From Hydrogenispora ethanolica (GTDB lineage: Bacteria > Bacillota > UBA4882 > UBA8346), in assembly GCF_004340685.1 (NCBI RefSeq), contig NZ_SLUN01000015.1, positions 1-64,000 on the forward strand: a DNA stretch of 64,000 nucleotides, written 5' to 3'. Positions 37,419 to 46,682 of the stretch are shown here, in pieces. The translations under genes were made by a program, and so were the position numbers. The number at the start of each line of letters is the position of its first letter. Within the stretch, counting starts at the first letter, position 1. The notes under the pieces were generated by a model. The model did no database searches and was not told the DNA's origin. It was given only the letters and a program-made list of their open reading frames with translations.

Positions 37419-39772
37419 CTTGGGCCAGCGGCGGTTTTTTGGGGATGGCGGCCGGGATCGCCACCGCGGTCTGGCTGGAGTTACCGCCCCTGCTGTGGTT
37501 GGGATTGGCCGGCGCGGCCGGAGCCGGAGCGGCGTTGATTCTGCTATTCAACCGGCGGGGCGAGGGCTGGTTGGTCCTGCTGGTCCTTTTCGGCCTGGGC
37601 GGTTTCTGGATGAGCCATTCCCGGGCTGATTACCGGCGGACGATATCGCAAAATCAAATTTGGAACGGTCAGATCCTGTCGCTTCAGGGCACAGCCATCG
37701 AACGGCCGCGCCAGGAGGATTTCGGGTTCAGTTGCCGGGTGCGGTTGGACCCCGCGCGGAGCCGGGGATTGTCCGGAATTATCCGGCTGCAGAGCCCGAC
37801 GGCTTTGCCCGATGAGGTCCTGGGCCGTTTGGTGCGCTGCCAGGGCCGCTTCCGGGCGGCCTTTTCGCCGTTGCCCGGATGGCCCGGCCCGGCGGAACAG
37901 CAGCGGGTCTCCGGTTATCTCTGGCTGCGAACGGCGCCGCTTATTGCCCGGCCCAAGCGGAGCGGCTTGCCATCGCCGCTGGAATGGGCCAACCATTGGC
38001 GGAGCCGGATGAAGGTCGCGGGCGCCCGGACCCTGAAAGGTCTGAATCTGGAGCTGCTCCACGCCATGTTGTTCGGGGACAGGATCGGCGACACGGGCGC
38101 GGCGGCCCGCCTCCAGAATGAATTGCAGCGCACCGGGACCATTCATCTGCTCTCAGTCTCCGGGCTTCATGTCGGGCTGGTGGCCGGATTTCTGAGCTTG
38201 TTGCTGCGTTGGCTGCGGGTTCCCGAACGCTGGCGGCTCTGGCCGTTGGCCGCAGCCATCGGCAGTTATACGCTGATGACCGGGATGGAGCCGCCGGTAC
38301 TGCGGGCCGGCTTGATGCTCTTTTTCTTTCTGGCCGGGACATGGCTGGGGATGGGGACGCGCGACGGCCTGAACCGCCTGGCCTTGGCCGCCTGGATCTT
38401 ATTGATGCTCGATCCGTATGCGTTGACCCAGATCGGCTTTCAGCTCTCTTGCGGCGCCACGCTGGGAGTGGTCTGGCTCTTTCCGTTGCTGCGGGAATGT
38501 TTTCCGGCGGGCCGTCGCTGGCTGAGGCTAATTCGGGATTGCCTTTTGATCTCCGTTGCCGCCCAACTGCCGCTTCTCCCTATCCTGATCCATTATTTCC
38601 AACAGATCTCCTGGTCGGGACCGATCGTCAACTTATTTTTGCTGATTCCGGCCAATTTGATCGTGGTCGGCGGCCTGGCCGGAGAGGCGTTGGGAGCGGT
38701 CTTTCCGGCGGGCGGCGCTATCGCCTTGACCGGTCTGGACTGGGTTTTGAGCCTGACCCGCGCCATCGTCCACTTTTGGGCCGGGCAACCGTGGGCCGCC
38801 AGTTATTCCCCGGTCTGGCCCTGGCCCTGGCTGCTCGCTTATTATTTGGGCTTGGCGCTCTTCTTGGATTGGATCCGGCCGAACCGCCTGACCGGCCTTC
38901 CCCATCTCAAAATCCGCTGGGGACCGGCTCTTTTGGTCTTTTTATCAGTCGCCAACCTGATCGGCTGGACCGCGTACGGCTACCGCTTGACTCACCAATG
39001 CCTCCAATTGACCATGATCGATGTCGGCCAGGGCGATGCCTTGCTGCTCAAAACGCCCGATGGGCGCAGCGCGTTAATCGATTGCGGCAATCGCGGCCGG
39101 GGCCGCCGCTCGGTGTTGCCGGTCCTGCGCCGGGAAGGGATTGCCCGCCTGGATCAGGTCTACCTCTCGCACGGCGATCTGGACCATCGCGGCGGCCTGC
39201 TTGAGGTGTTGAATGTCTTGCCGGTGGGGACGCTCTTTCTGCCGGCCGGCAGCATCGAGCCGGAACTGGGGCGGCTGCGGCGGGCGGCCGAGCGCCTGGG
39301 AGTACGTTGCCGGGTGGCGGGTAACGGCACCGGGGTCCGGTTGGGGCGGTCCGTCAGCGGCCGGATCTACGAGGCCCTGGAAGCGGGCCTGTCGGAGAAT
39401 GACCGTTCTTTGGTGATCGCCTTATCTTTCGGCAAAAATAAACTGTTGTTGACAGGAGATCTGAGCGCCGAGGGCGAAGCTATGTTGAGCCGGAAATACC
39501 CCCATGAACTTCGCGCCGCAGTGTTGAAAGTGGGCCATCACGGCAGCAACGGGGCGTCGACCTTGAACTTCTTGACGCAGGTCCGGCCGCTGGTGGGGCT
39601 GATCTCGGTGGGCCGGTCCAATCATTACGGCCATCCGGGGCCGGAGGCCTTGAAACGGCTCCGGGCGTTGGCAGTGCCGGTCTACCGCACCGATCGGGAC
39701 GGCCGGATCGATCTGCGGCTCTATTCCAACCGGTTATCCGTGACGGTCGCCAGGAGGGAAAAGCAACGATGA
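37415..39772 (+). CDS. comEC: ComEC/Rec2 DNA uptake channel
   Basis: The 785-residue protein has an N-terminal DUF4131-like part, a multi-spanning competence domain (LLSVSGLHVGLVAGFLSLLLRW; GAALPSV-type core) and a C-terminal metallo-beta-lactamase domain with SHGDLDHRGG near residue 590. It forms the membrane channel for single-stranded DNA and probably degrades the other strand. The length matches full ComEC proteins. It overlaps comEA and holA by 4 bases each. Confidence 0.94.
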   Translation: MTWASGGFLGMAAGIATAVWLELPPLLWLGLAGAAGAGAALILLFNRRGEGWLVLLVLFGLGGFWMSHSRADYRRTISQNQIWNGQILSLQGTAIERPRQEDFGFSCRVRLDPARSRGLSGIIRLQSPTALPDEVLGRLVRCQGRFRAAFSPLPGWPGPAEQQRVSGYLWLRTAPLIARPKRSGLPSPLEWANHWRSRMKVAGARTLKGLNLELLHAMLFGDRIGDTGAAARLQNELQRTGTIHLLSVSGLHVGLVAGFLSLLLRWLRVPERWRLWPLAAAIGSYTLMTGMEPPVLRAGLMLFFFLAGTWLGMGTRDGLNRLALAAWILLMLDPYALTQIGFQLSCGATLGVVWLFPLLRECFPAGRRWLRLIRDCLLISVAAQLPLLPILIHYFQQISWSGPIVNLFLLIPANLIVVGGLAGEALGAVFPAGGAIALTGLDWVLSLTRAIVHFWAGQPWAASYSPVWPWPWLLAYYLGLALFLDWIRPNRLTGLPHLKIRWGPALLVFLSVANLIGWTAYGYRLTHQCLQLTMIDVGQGDALLLKTPDGRSALIDCGNRGRGRRSVLPVLRREGIARLDQVYLSHGDLDHRGGLLEVLNVLPVGTLFLPAGSIEPELGRLRRAAERLGVRCRVAGNGTGVRLGRSVSGRIYEALEAGLSENDRSLVIALSFGKNKLLLTGDLSAEGEAMLSRKYPHELRAAVLKVGHHGSNGASTLNFLTQVRPLVGLISVGRSNHYGHPGPEALKRLRALAVPVYRTDRDGRIDLRLYSNRLSVTVARREKQR

Positions 39773-40764
39773 ATCGGAATGATTTTTTTAAACAGGTTTC
39801 CGAAGGCAGGCTGCTGCCGGCCTATCTTTTTCTGGGCGAGGAGAAGCTTTTCCATGAAGAGCTGTTCCAGGCCGCTGCCGCCAGGCTGGTCGCCCCCGCC
39901 GATTTGGCCTTCAATCTGATCCGGATGCCCGCCGGGGAGACCAGCCCGGAAGAACTGCTGGGTCAGATGGAAACGCCGCCCTTTTTCGGCGGAGCCCGGC
40001 TGGTGCGGCTGGAAGGACTGGAGGAATCCGGGCACGGGCTGGAGGAGGCCTTATTGAAGGGTATTTCCCGCCTGGCGGATGGAGTCTACTTGTTCGCCTC
40101 CGCCCTGAAATTGGACGGCCGGAAGAAAATTCACCAGGAATTGACCCGGCATCTGAACGTGGTCGATTGTGCCAAAATCACCCCCAATGAGCTGCCGTTC
40201 TGGTTGAAGCAGCGTTCGGAAAAGCTGGGGCTGAAATTGACTCCGCCGCAACAGCGGACGATGATCGAGAGGCTCGGTCCCAATTTATTGCGCATCCGGA
40301 CCGAGCTGGAAAAGCTGCAGACCTTTCTCGGCGGTCGTTCCGCGCCGAGCGACGCGGAGCTGGATGCGCTGATCCCCGGCGAGCCGGAACCGGATATCTT
40401 CGGCCTGATCGACGCGGTGGCGCAACGCAATCCCCGCCTGGGCCTGCCGCGCCTGGTGGAACTGCTGGACTCGGGCGAAAATGAGACGAAGATCCTGGCG
40501 ACGTTGAGCCGGCAGTTTCGCAACATCACGGCGGCCCTGACGGCCCGCGCCGCGGGAGTAACCGCCAAAGCCCTGGCCGGGACTTTGGGGATCAACCCGT
40601 ATGTGGCGGAAAAAAGTTTCAGCCAGGCCAGCCGGTTCACTCTGGCGGAACTGGCCCGGATCTCGGAACGGCTGGTAGCCGCCGACTACCGGATGAAATC
40701 CGGCCAGCGGGAGCCCAGATTGGAACTGGAGCTGGCGGTGGTGGAGATCTGCTCCTTCACATGA
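39769..40764 (+). CDS. holA: DNA polymerase III subunit delta
   Basis: The 331-residue protein matches HolA: LPAYLFLGEEKLFHEEL at the start (a degenerate AAA+ nucleotide region), then LPFWLKQRSEKLGLKL and the C-terminal helical domain. Delta opens the sliding clamp in the clamp loader. The comEC-holA neighbourhood is common in Bacillota. Its 3' end overlaps the convergent nitroreductase gene by 8 bases. Confidence 0.94.
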   Translation: MNRNDFFKQVSEGRLLPAYLFLGEEKLFHEELFQAAAARLVAPADLAFNLIRMPAGETSPEELLGQMETPPFFGGARLVRLEGLEESGHGLEEALLKGISRLADGVYLFASALKLDGRKKIHQELTRHLNVVDCAKITPNELPFWLKQRSEKLGLKLTPPQQRTMIERLGPNLLRIRTELEKLQTFLGGRSAPSDAELDALIPGEPEPDIFGLIDAVAQRNPRLGLPRLVELLDSGENETKILATLSRQFRNITAALTARAAGVTAKALAGTLGINPYVAEKSFSQASRFTLAELARISERLVAADYRMKSGQREPRLELELAVVEICSFT

Positions 40765-41278
40765 TCAGGGTGACCTCATCGATACTGCGATAGGCGACCT
40801 CCTCCGGTTCCTCGGCCGGATACCCCAGCGGAATGATGGCTGTGGGCCGCAATTCCGGGCCGATCCCCAGCGTTTGCCGGACCTTTGCTTCATCGAATGC
40901 CCCTACCCAGCAACTGCCCAGACCATAAGCGGTCGCGGTCAATAAAATATTCTGAGTCGCTGCGGCCGTGTCCTGAAGGCAATAGAGCCCGGCGCCCCGT
41001 TCGCCGTAGCGGGCGGCGGAGCGCTCCGGTTCCGCGCAGACCACAATGTTGACCGGAGCCGCGGCGATAAAATCCTGTCCAAAGGCGGCTTCCGCCAATG
41101 CCTGGCGCAGAGTGGCGTTGCGCACCACCACGAACTTCCAGGGCTGCAGATTCCCGGCGCTGGGCGCGAGATGAGCCGATTCCAGCAACCGTCCGATGGT
41201 GGCGTCGGGGATCGCGGTGGTTTCATAGGCGCGGATGCTGTGCCGCTCCTGGATGGCATCGATGAGATCTTTGGTCAA
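40757..41278 (-). CDS. Nitroreductase-family flavoprotein
   Basis: The 173-residue protein matches the FMN-dependent nitroreductase fold: AIQERHSIRAYETTAIPD, SAHLAPSAGNLQPWKFVVV, QDTAAATQNILLTATAYGLGSCWVG and PTAIIPLGYPAEEP. These enzymes reduce nitro compounds, quinones or flavins with NAD(P)H; the substrate is unknown. The TTG at 41278 (protein start TKDLIDAI) follows TAGGAGGGG; longer in-frame starts lie outside the family alignment. Confidence 0.88.
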   Translation of the reverse strand: MTKDLIDAIQERHSIRAYETTAIPDATIGRLLESAHLAPSAGNLQPWKFVVVRNATLRQALAEAAFGQDFIAAAPVNIVVCAEPERSAARYGERGAGLYCLQDTAAATQNILLTATAYGLGSCWVGAFDEAKVRQTLGIGPELRPTAIIPLGYPAEEPEEVAYRSIDEVTLIM

Positions 41279-41316
41279 AAGAAATCCCCTCCTACGGTAA
41301 AAGTTTTGGATCCGTT

Positions 41317-41460
41317 TCAGAAGCCATGAGATAAAGTCTCTTTCAAATTCTTTCAAATCAATTCGACCTGCAAAAGGGTTTAAACGACTTTATCCCTTGC
41401 TTCTCTGAGCTTTTGTGTTCACCCTGGCCTTCGGACAGGGTTTACCACAACGCTTTTCGA
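41317..41460 (+). repeat. Structured dispersed repeat, copy 4
   Basis: The head is CAGAAGCCATGAGATAAAGTC and the tail GGGTTTACCACAACGCTTTT. The first hairpin is GATAAAGTC/GACTTTATC. The last is ACCCTG-GCCTTCGGA-CAGGGT; compared with copies 2 and 6 a C-G pair became T-A with pairing kept. It lies between the divergent nitroreductase and ROK genes, about 190 bases before the ROK start. Confidence 0.9.
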
Positions 41461-41602
41461 TAGGGTTAGCTTTGCCGGTTTGCCGCGGAAATATTTTGGC
41501 GATACGATAGCGCCGGAGCGGCAGCCGCGGAACAATTTAAAATTCTCGGAAGAAAAATTTAACGAAAAAGAAGGAGTTTGGCGGGACTCGTTTAAATATA
41601 TA

Positions 41603-41617
41603 TACATAGTGTATGTA
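41603..41617. promoter_or_regulatory. Putative ROK repressor operator 1
   Basis: TACAT, five bases, ATGTA forms a palindrome in an A/T-rich stretch 31 bases before the ROK start. The same pattern with longer arms lies after the ROK gene, before the importer genes. A shared site at both ends of a regulator gene suggests that the regulator binds here and controls itself. Confidence 0.6.
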
Positions 41618-41647
41618 ATTTAAAATAAGTGAAACAAGGGGATCGCT

Positions 41648-42856
41648 GTGAAACCGGTCGGAAACGCCAGATTGCTGAAGGATATCAATCAGAGTGTCAT
41701 TTTGAACGCCATTAAGGATCATGAGCCCATCTCCCGGGCGGAGCTGGTGAACCTGACCAAGCTGGCCCTGCCCACGGTGTTGCGGATCGTCAACCGCCTG
41801 ATCGAAGAGGGGCTGGTCATCGAGATTGGAAAAGCGGATACGAGCTCCGGCCGGAAGCCGATTATGCTGAAGATCAACCCGATCAGCGGGTACCTGGTGG
41901 GAGTGAAGATCGGCCGGCGTTTGGTGGTGATTCTAACCGACCGGAACGGCAAGATCCTGGACCAGATCATCGAGCTGACCGACAGCAGCGCGGGCCCCTT
42001 GGGCGTGGTGCAGCAGATCAAAAGCATCGTGTACCGGATGATGGAGAGCGATGGGATTCCCAAAGAGAAGATCGCCGGCATCGGAGTGGCGACGCCGGGC
42101 TCCCGTTTTAAGACCGGTTCGCTGATCGCCTCATCGGTCTTTGCCGGATGGGAGAATGCCGATTTTGACGGGCTGTTAAAGGAGCATCTGTCCGAATTCA
42201 CCACCGTATCGCGGAATGTAACCATTTGTGGCGCCATTGGCGAGCAATGGTTCGGCCTCGGCAAAAATGTCAAGAACTGTATCTACATTTATGCCGACGC
42301 CGGGGTGGGCGGCGGAGTCATTCTCGACGGCAAGGTCTACTTGGGCCGGGACGGTTATGCCGGTCATATCGGCCATCATGTGGTCCATTTCGAGGGCGAG
42401 CCTTGTTATTGCGGCAACCGGGGATGTCTTGAGGCTTATACCAGCACCGGGGCGATCATCAAACAGATCCAGCAGCGGCTCCGGGAAGGAGCCCCATCGA
42501 TCCTGAGAGAGCATGCCGGCGCGGATTTTGGCAATATCCAGTTCAATATGATCGCCGAAGCTTGCCAATGCAACGATAGTTTGGTGGTGGAGACGCTGAC
42601 CCGGGCGGGGCGGATTATGGGGGTCGGGATCGCCAATTCGATCAATATGTTCAATCCGGACCTGGTGATCCTCGGCGGCGAGGTCTGTTGTTCCTGCCCG
42701 CTCTTTACCGAGGAAGCGATCCGGGTCGCCCGAGAGAACACCTTTGCCCTGAAAGCGAAAGATATCGAGATCGTGGTCAGCCAGAGCGAACAGCCCGAGG
42801 TGATGGGCGCCGCCGCATTGGTCATGAACGAAATTTATAAGAAACCCGAAGTGTGA
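41648..42856 (+). CDS. ROK-family transcriptional regulator
   Basis: The 402-residue protein has an N-terminal winged helix (LLKDINQSVILNAIKDHEPISRAELVNLTKLALPTVLRIVNRLIEEG) and a ROK sugar-kinase-like domain. This domain includes GVATPGSR, YIYADAGVGGGVILDGKVYLG and the zinc motif GHHVVHFEGEPCYCGNRGCLE. XylR/NagC-type ROK proteins repress sugar genes and are released by the sugar. The GTG at 41648 follows AAGGGGATC. Likely targets are its own promoter and the ABC importer downstream. Confidence 0.92.
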   Translation: MKPVGNARLLKDINQSVILNAIKDHEPISRAELVNLTKLALPTVLRIVNRLIEEGLVIEIGKADTSSGRKPIMLKINPISGYLVGVKIGRRLVVILTDRNGKILDQIIELTDSSAGPLGVVQQIKSIVYRMMESDGIPKEKIAGIGVATPGSRFKTGSLIASSVFAGWENADFDGLLKEHLSEFTTVSRNVTICGAIGEQWFGLGKNVKNCIYIYADAGVGGGVILDGKVYLGRDGYAGHIGHHVVHFEGEPCYCGNRGCLEAYTSTGAIIKQIQQRLREGAPSILREHAGADFGNIQFNMIAEACQCNDSLVVETLTRAGRIMGVGIANSINMFNPDLVILGGEVCCSCPLFTEEAIRVARENTFALKAKDIEIVVSQSEQPEVMGAAALVMNEIYKKPEV

Positions 42857-42872
42857 TGAAGATTATTCAATT

Positions 42873-42893
42873 ATATACATTTTATATGTATAT
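42873..42893. promoter_or_regulatory. Putative ROK repressor operator 2
   Basis: ATATACAT, five bases, ATGTATAT is a perfect 8-bp palindrome in the 124-base gap between the ROK gene and the importer. It shares the TACAT-N5-ATGTA core and spacing with the site at 41603. The position fits an operator for the transport and glycyl radical enzyme genes. Confidence 0.65.
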
Positions 42894-42980
42894 ATCAAAT
42901 TGTAACATTGACCAGATAAGGAGGGAATTTATCAGCGATAGTTTGGCCGAGATTCATCAATCATTTTGAGGAGGTTGGGT

Positions 42981-43976
42981 ATGGCAACTCACATGCAAGC
43001 TTGTGCTTCCCCGAAAAACACTTCAAAGCGATCCGCAATTTCCTTGGAACGGATCGGGTTACTGATTTCACTGGTGGTCCTAATCGTGATCTTTGCAATG
43101 ATCTCACCCTATTTCCTGACGTTGGATAATTTCTCCAATATGTTGCTGTCACTGTCGCTGATCGGGATCGTCTCCGCCGGGATGACCATCGCCATTGCCA
43201 GCGGCGGGATGGATATGTCGGTCGGCAGCAATATGGCGCTGACCGGGGTAATCGTCGGGAGCATGCTGCACAGCGGAATGCCGCAAGGGCTGGCGATCGC
43301 CGCCGGCTTGCTCATCGGACTGCTGATCGGCGTTTGTAACGGCATTTCCATCGCCAAGGTGAAGATCAATCCGCTCATTACGACGTTGGCCACCATGATT
43401 ATCGTGCGGGGCATCGCTTTCCTCTACTCCAACGGGCTGTCATTCGGGATTTACGGTACCAAGCCGACTTTTCCGGATTTCGGATTCTGGGGCCGCGGCA
43501 TCCTTTTTGGCATCCCGGTGCCGGTGATCCTGATGGTTCTGGTGGTGGCGGTAGTCTATGTGGTTTTGACCAAAACTGCGTTTGGCCGGGATGTCTATGC
43601 CATCGGCGGCAATGCCGAAGCGGCCCGGGTTTGCGGGATTAACGTGGAGCGCAATACGATCTGGGTTTATCTGATCATGGGCGTCTTGTCGGCCTTTGCC
43701 GGGATTATTCTGGCGTCGCGGTTAACCGCCGGCGTTCCCAGCGCGGGGACGGGTTATGAATTGAACGCCATCAGCTGCGTGGTCCTGGGCGGAGCCAGCC
43801 TTACCGGCGGTCAGGGCAAGGTGGAGGATACTTTGTTGGCCGTTTTGGTCCTGGGAGTCCTGGGGAACGGCTTTGTGCTGCTGGGCCTTTCCAGTTTTCT
43901 GCAGGACGTGGCGCGCGGTTTGATTCTGCTGTTATCGGTGGGAATTGACCAGATGAGGCAGAGGAGGGCGGCTTAG
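42981..43976 (+). CDS. Sugar ABC transporter permease (RbsC/XylH family)
   Basis: The 331-residue membrane protein has about ten hydrophobic segments and RbsC-family sequence (GMTIAIASGGMDMSVGSNMAL; INPLITTLATMIIVRGIAFL; YELNAISCVVLGGASLTGGQG). It forms the channel of a CUT2-type importer for ribose-, xylose- or similar sugars. The ATG at 42981 follows TGAGGAGGTTGG. The ATPase gene starts directly after its stop. Confidence 0.92.
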   Translation: MATHMQACASPKNTSKRSAISLERIGLLISLVVLIVIFAMISPYFLTLDNFSNMLLSLSLIGIVSAGMTIAIASGGMDMSVGSNMALTGVIVGSMLHSGMPQGLAIAAGLLIGLLIGVCNGISIAKVKINPLITTLATMIIVRGIAFLYSNGLSFGIYGTKPTFPDFGFWGRGILFGIPVPVILMVLVVAVVYVVLTKTAFGRDVYAIGGNAEAARVCGINVERNTIWVYLIMGVLSAFAGIILASRLTAGVPSAGTGYELNAISCVVLGGASLTGGQGKVEDTLLAVLVLGVLGNGFVLLGLSSFLQDVARGLILLLSVGIDQMRQRRAA

Positions 43977-45488
43977 ATGGCCTGTGGACCCATTTTACGG
44001 CTCGAGGGTGTCTGCAAATCGTTCCCGGGCGTGCAAGCGCTGAATCATGTCTCCTTCGATGTCCTGCCGGGCGAGATCCACGTGCTGATGGGCGAGAACG
44101 GCGCCGGAAAATCCACTCTGATCAAAATCATCTCCGGCGTGTACCAAGCCGATCAAGGCAGTCTGTTCGTTGACGAACGGCCCGTCCGGATCAGCTCGCC
44201 GAAGATCGCCAGGGAGCTGGGAATCAGCACGGTGTATCAGGAATTGACTTTGACCCCGGCGCTTTCCGTGGCGGAGAACATCTTCATGGGACGTTTGCCG
44301 CGCCGCCGCAACAGCGGCTTTGTGGACTGGGCCGCACTGTATCGCCAGACCCGGACGCTATTGGATACTTTGGCGATCGACCTAGACCCAAGGGAACTGG
44401 TGGGCAACCTGTCGGTCGGTTACCGGCAGCAAATTGAGATAGCCCGGGCTCTGTCGCTTCAGGCCAAGCTGATCATCCTGGATGAGCCCACGGCGGTCTT
44501 GACCGACGAGGAGTCGTCCAAACTCTTCCGCAATATGCAGCTATTGAAGGAGCGGAAGGTCGGGATGATCTATATCTCGCACCGCATGGCCGAGGTGCTC
44601 AATCTGGCCGACCGGATCACGGTGATGCGGGATGGCGGCAAAGTCGCCACTATCGCCGGATCGGAAGCCAATTACGATGAACTGGTGCGGTTGATGGTCG
44701 GACGCAATATCGATAAGAACCGCTTGGCGAAGCACCCGGTCCGGCGCGATCAACCGTTTTTGGAAGTCGATAATCTATCCCAGAGCGGCGTGGTCCAATC
44801 CTGCAGCTTCAAAATCTATCCCGGCGAGATCCTGGGAGTTTATGGACTGGTCGGTTCGGGTCGGACCGAATTGGCCCGGTTGCTTTTCGGACTGGAGAAG
44901 TCGACCTCCGGAAGCGTGAAATTAAACGGTACTCCCCTGGCCATTCGCTGCCCCCGCGACGCGATCCGCGCCGGCTTCGGCTTCCTCCCGGAGGAACGGC
45001 GGCGGCACGGTTTGGTCCTCAAGCTTGATGTCTCCCGGAACATCAACCTGGCCAACCATGAATACCTCCAATCCGGGGGCTTTGTCCGCGCCGGGCTGGA
45101 GAAGTCCCTGGCCGAACAGGGGGTTCGGGAACTGGCTATCAAAACGCCAAACCTGCGGCAATTGGTGGAGAACCTCAGCGGCGGCAATCAGCAGAAAGTG
45201 ATTCTGGCCCGCTGGCTGACTCATCATCCGCAACCGCAGATCCTGATTCTGGATGAACCGACCCGCGGAGTCGATGTCGGAGCCAAGGCCGAGATCCACC
45301 GGCTCATAAAAGAGCTGGCGCGACAAGGAATGACGGTACTGATGATCTCGTCGGATATGCCGGAGGTCCTCACGGTCAGCGACCGGATCATGGTCATGCG
45401 GGAAGGGGGGATTGTCGGAGAAATGTTGCAGGAGGAAGCGACGGAGGAGAAGATTATTTTCCTCGCCGCCCATCACCAGGTTTGTTAA
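43977..45488 (+). CDS. Sugar ABC transporter ATPase (RbsA/XylG family)
   Basis: The 503-residue protein has two fused nucleotide-binding domains, typical of CUT2 importers. The first has Walker A GENGAGKST (about residues 39-47), signature LSVGYRQQIEIARAL and Walker B LIILDEPTAVL. The second has a degenerate Walker A (GLVGSGRTE) and signature LSGGNQQKVILARWL. The ATG abuts the permease stop. The stop codon overlaps the inverted structured repeat copy 5. Confidence 0.94.
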   Translation: MACGPILRLEGVCKSFPGVQALNHVSFDVLPGEIHVLMGENGAGKSTLIKIISGVYQADQGSLFVDERPVRISSPKIARELGISTVYQELTLTPALSVAENIFMGRLPRRRNSGFVDWAALYRQTRTLLDTLAIDLDPRELVGNLSVGYRQQIEIARALSLQAKLIILDEPTAVLTDEESSKLFRNMQLLKERKVGMIYISHRMAEVLNLADRITVMRDGGKVATIAGSEANYDELVRLMVGRNIDKNRLAKHPVRRDQPFLEVDNLSQSGVVQSCSFKIYPGEILGVYGLVGSGRTELARLLFGLEKSTSGSVKLNGTPLAIRCPRDAIRAGFGFLPEERRRHGLVLKLDVSRNINLANHEYLQSGGFVRAGLEKSLAEQGVRELAIKTPNLRQLVENLSGGNQQKVILARWLTHHPQPQILILDEPTRGVDVGAKAEIHRLIKELARQGMTVLMISSDMPEVLTVSDRIMVMREGGIVGEMLQEEATEEKIIFLAAHHQVC

Positions 45489-45620
45489 AAACGTTGTGAT
45501 AAACCCTGTCCGAAAGCCAGGGTGAACACAAAAGCTCAGAGAAGCAAGGGATAAAGTCGGTTTTTAAATCTTTTATAGCCGAATCGGTTGGAAAGAGACT
45601 TTATCACATGGCTTCGAAAG
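45486..45620 (-). repeat. Structured dispersed repeat, copy 5 (inverted)
   Basis: Read on the minus strand it has the head CGAAGCCATGTGATAAAGTC and the tail GGGTTTATCACAACGTTTTT. The first hairpin is GATAAAGTC/GACTTTATC and the last ACCCTG/CAGGGT. It is the only copy opposed to the flanking genes. It lies between the ATPase and binding-protein genes of one operon and begins within the ATPase stop codon. Confidence 0.9.
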
Positions 45621-45650
45621 CTGCCAAATTTGAAAGGGAGGTAGTATCCT

Positions 45651-46604
45651 GTGAAAAACAAAAGTTTAGTCAAGGTAGTCCTCGGTTTGTTGGCCGCCAT
45701 GATGATGGTTTCGGTGACGGTCGCGGCGCCCAGGGAAGCATTGGTGGGTTACGCCGTGATGCGGATGGTGGACGAATATTGGGGCAATCAGATTGAGGGG
45801 ATGAAGCAAGCGATCAAAGAAAGCCGCCAGCCGATTAAATTGGAGATCGCCGACAGCAACAACGATGGCCAGGCCTGTCTGCAGAATGCCCTGAGCCTGA
45901 TCGGCCGCGGGGTTAAAGTGTTGATGGTCAGCACCCCGGATCCGAAGATCGGCGGCGCGATTATGGAAGCGGCCAAAAAGAAGAAAATCCCGGTCATCTC
46001 TTCCGACGTCTACATCGAAGGCTCGTATTTTCTCACCCATGACGAGGTCAAGGCCGGAGAATTGATGGGCGAATATGCCGGCAAGTATTTCAATGCCAAA
46101 TTCAAAGGCCAAAAAGCCAAAGTGGCGATCCTGACCCATGCCGCGGTGGCTTCCCAAGTCAACCAGCGGATCAGCGGTTTCAAAGCCGCTTTCACCAAGG
46201 TGGTGCCGAATGCCGTCTATCTGCCGGTGATGGACGCCGAAGGGCTACGCGAAAAAGGCGCCAATGTGATGGCCGACATCCTGACCGCTCACCCTGACGT
46301 CAACATCATGTTCGGCATCAATGACGATATAACCCTCGGCGCCGCGTCGGCGGTGGAAGCCCGGGGAATGTCCGCTAAAGTCGCCTGCTTCGGACAGGGC
46401 GGCATCGGCGAGGCGAGCTTCCAGGCTTTGCTGGACACCAACAGCCCCTTCAAGGCCACGACCGCATTCATGCCCAACGGCCACGGCCGGGCCGTCATTC
46501 AGCAATATATCATTCCGTTGCTAAACGGCAAAAAGGTGCCGGCGAAAGTCTTCTCGCCGTTAAAAGTGGCTGACGGCAGCAATGCCAAAGAATTTTTGAA
46601 ATAG
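45651..46604 (+). CDS. Sugar ABC transporter substrate-binding protein
   Basis: The 317-residue protein has a signal peptide (residues 1-25, MMMVSVTVAAP) and the periplasmic-binding-protein type I fold of RbsB-like proteins. Typical parts are YWGNQIEGMKQA, IADSNNDGQACLQNALSLI, VLMVSTPDPKIGGAIMEAA, IPVISSDVYIEG and MFGINDDITLGAASAVEARG. It captures the imported sugar outside the cell. No lipobox cysteine is visible. The GTG at 45651 follows AAAGGGAGGTAG. It is separated from the ATPase gene by structured repeat copy 5. Confidence 0.9.
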   Translation: MKNKSLVKVVLGLLAAMMMVSVTVAAPREALVGYAVMRMVDEYWGNQIEGMKQAIKESRQPIKLEIADSNNDGQACLQNALSLIGRGVKVLMVSTPDPKIGGAIMEAAKKKKIPVISSDVYIEGSYFLTHDEVKAGELMGEYAGKYFNAKFKGQKAKVAILTHAAVASQVNQRISGFKAAFTKVVPNAVYLPVMDAEGLREKGANVMADILTAHPDVNIMFGINDDITLGAASAVEARGMSAKVACFGQGGIGEASFQALLDTNSPFKATTAFMPNGHGRAVIQQYIIPLLNGKKVPAKVFSPLKVADGSNAKEFLK

Positions 46605-46682
46605 CATCAGAGTGGGTTTCCGGCGGAGGGCAAAGGTTTTTGCCCTCCGCGAAATCTTAAAAATTCAGAGGATGGCGAGGTT

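Noticed and set aside
42919-42969. Leader peptide between operator 2 and the permease gene
   Set aside because: A good AAGGAGGG is present, but the codon at the right distance is ATC, and the first TTG is too far away.
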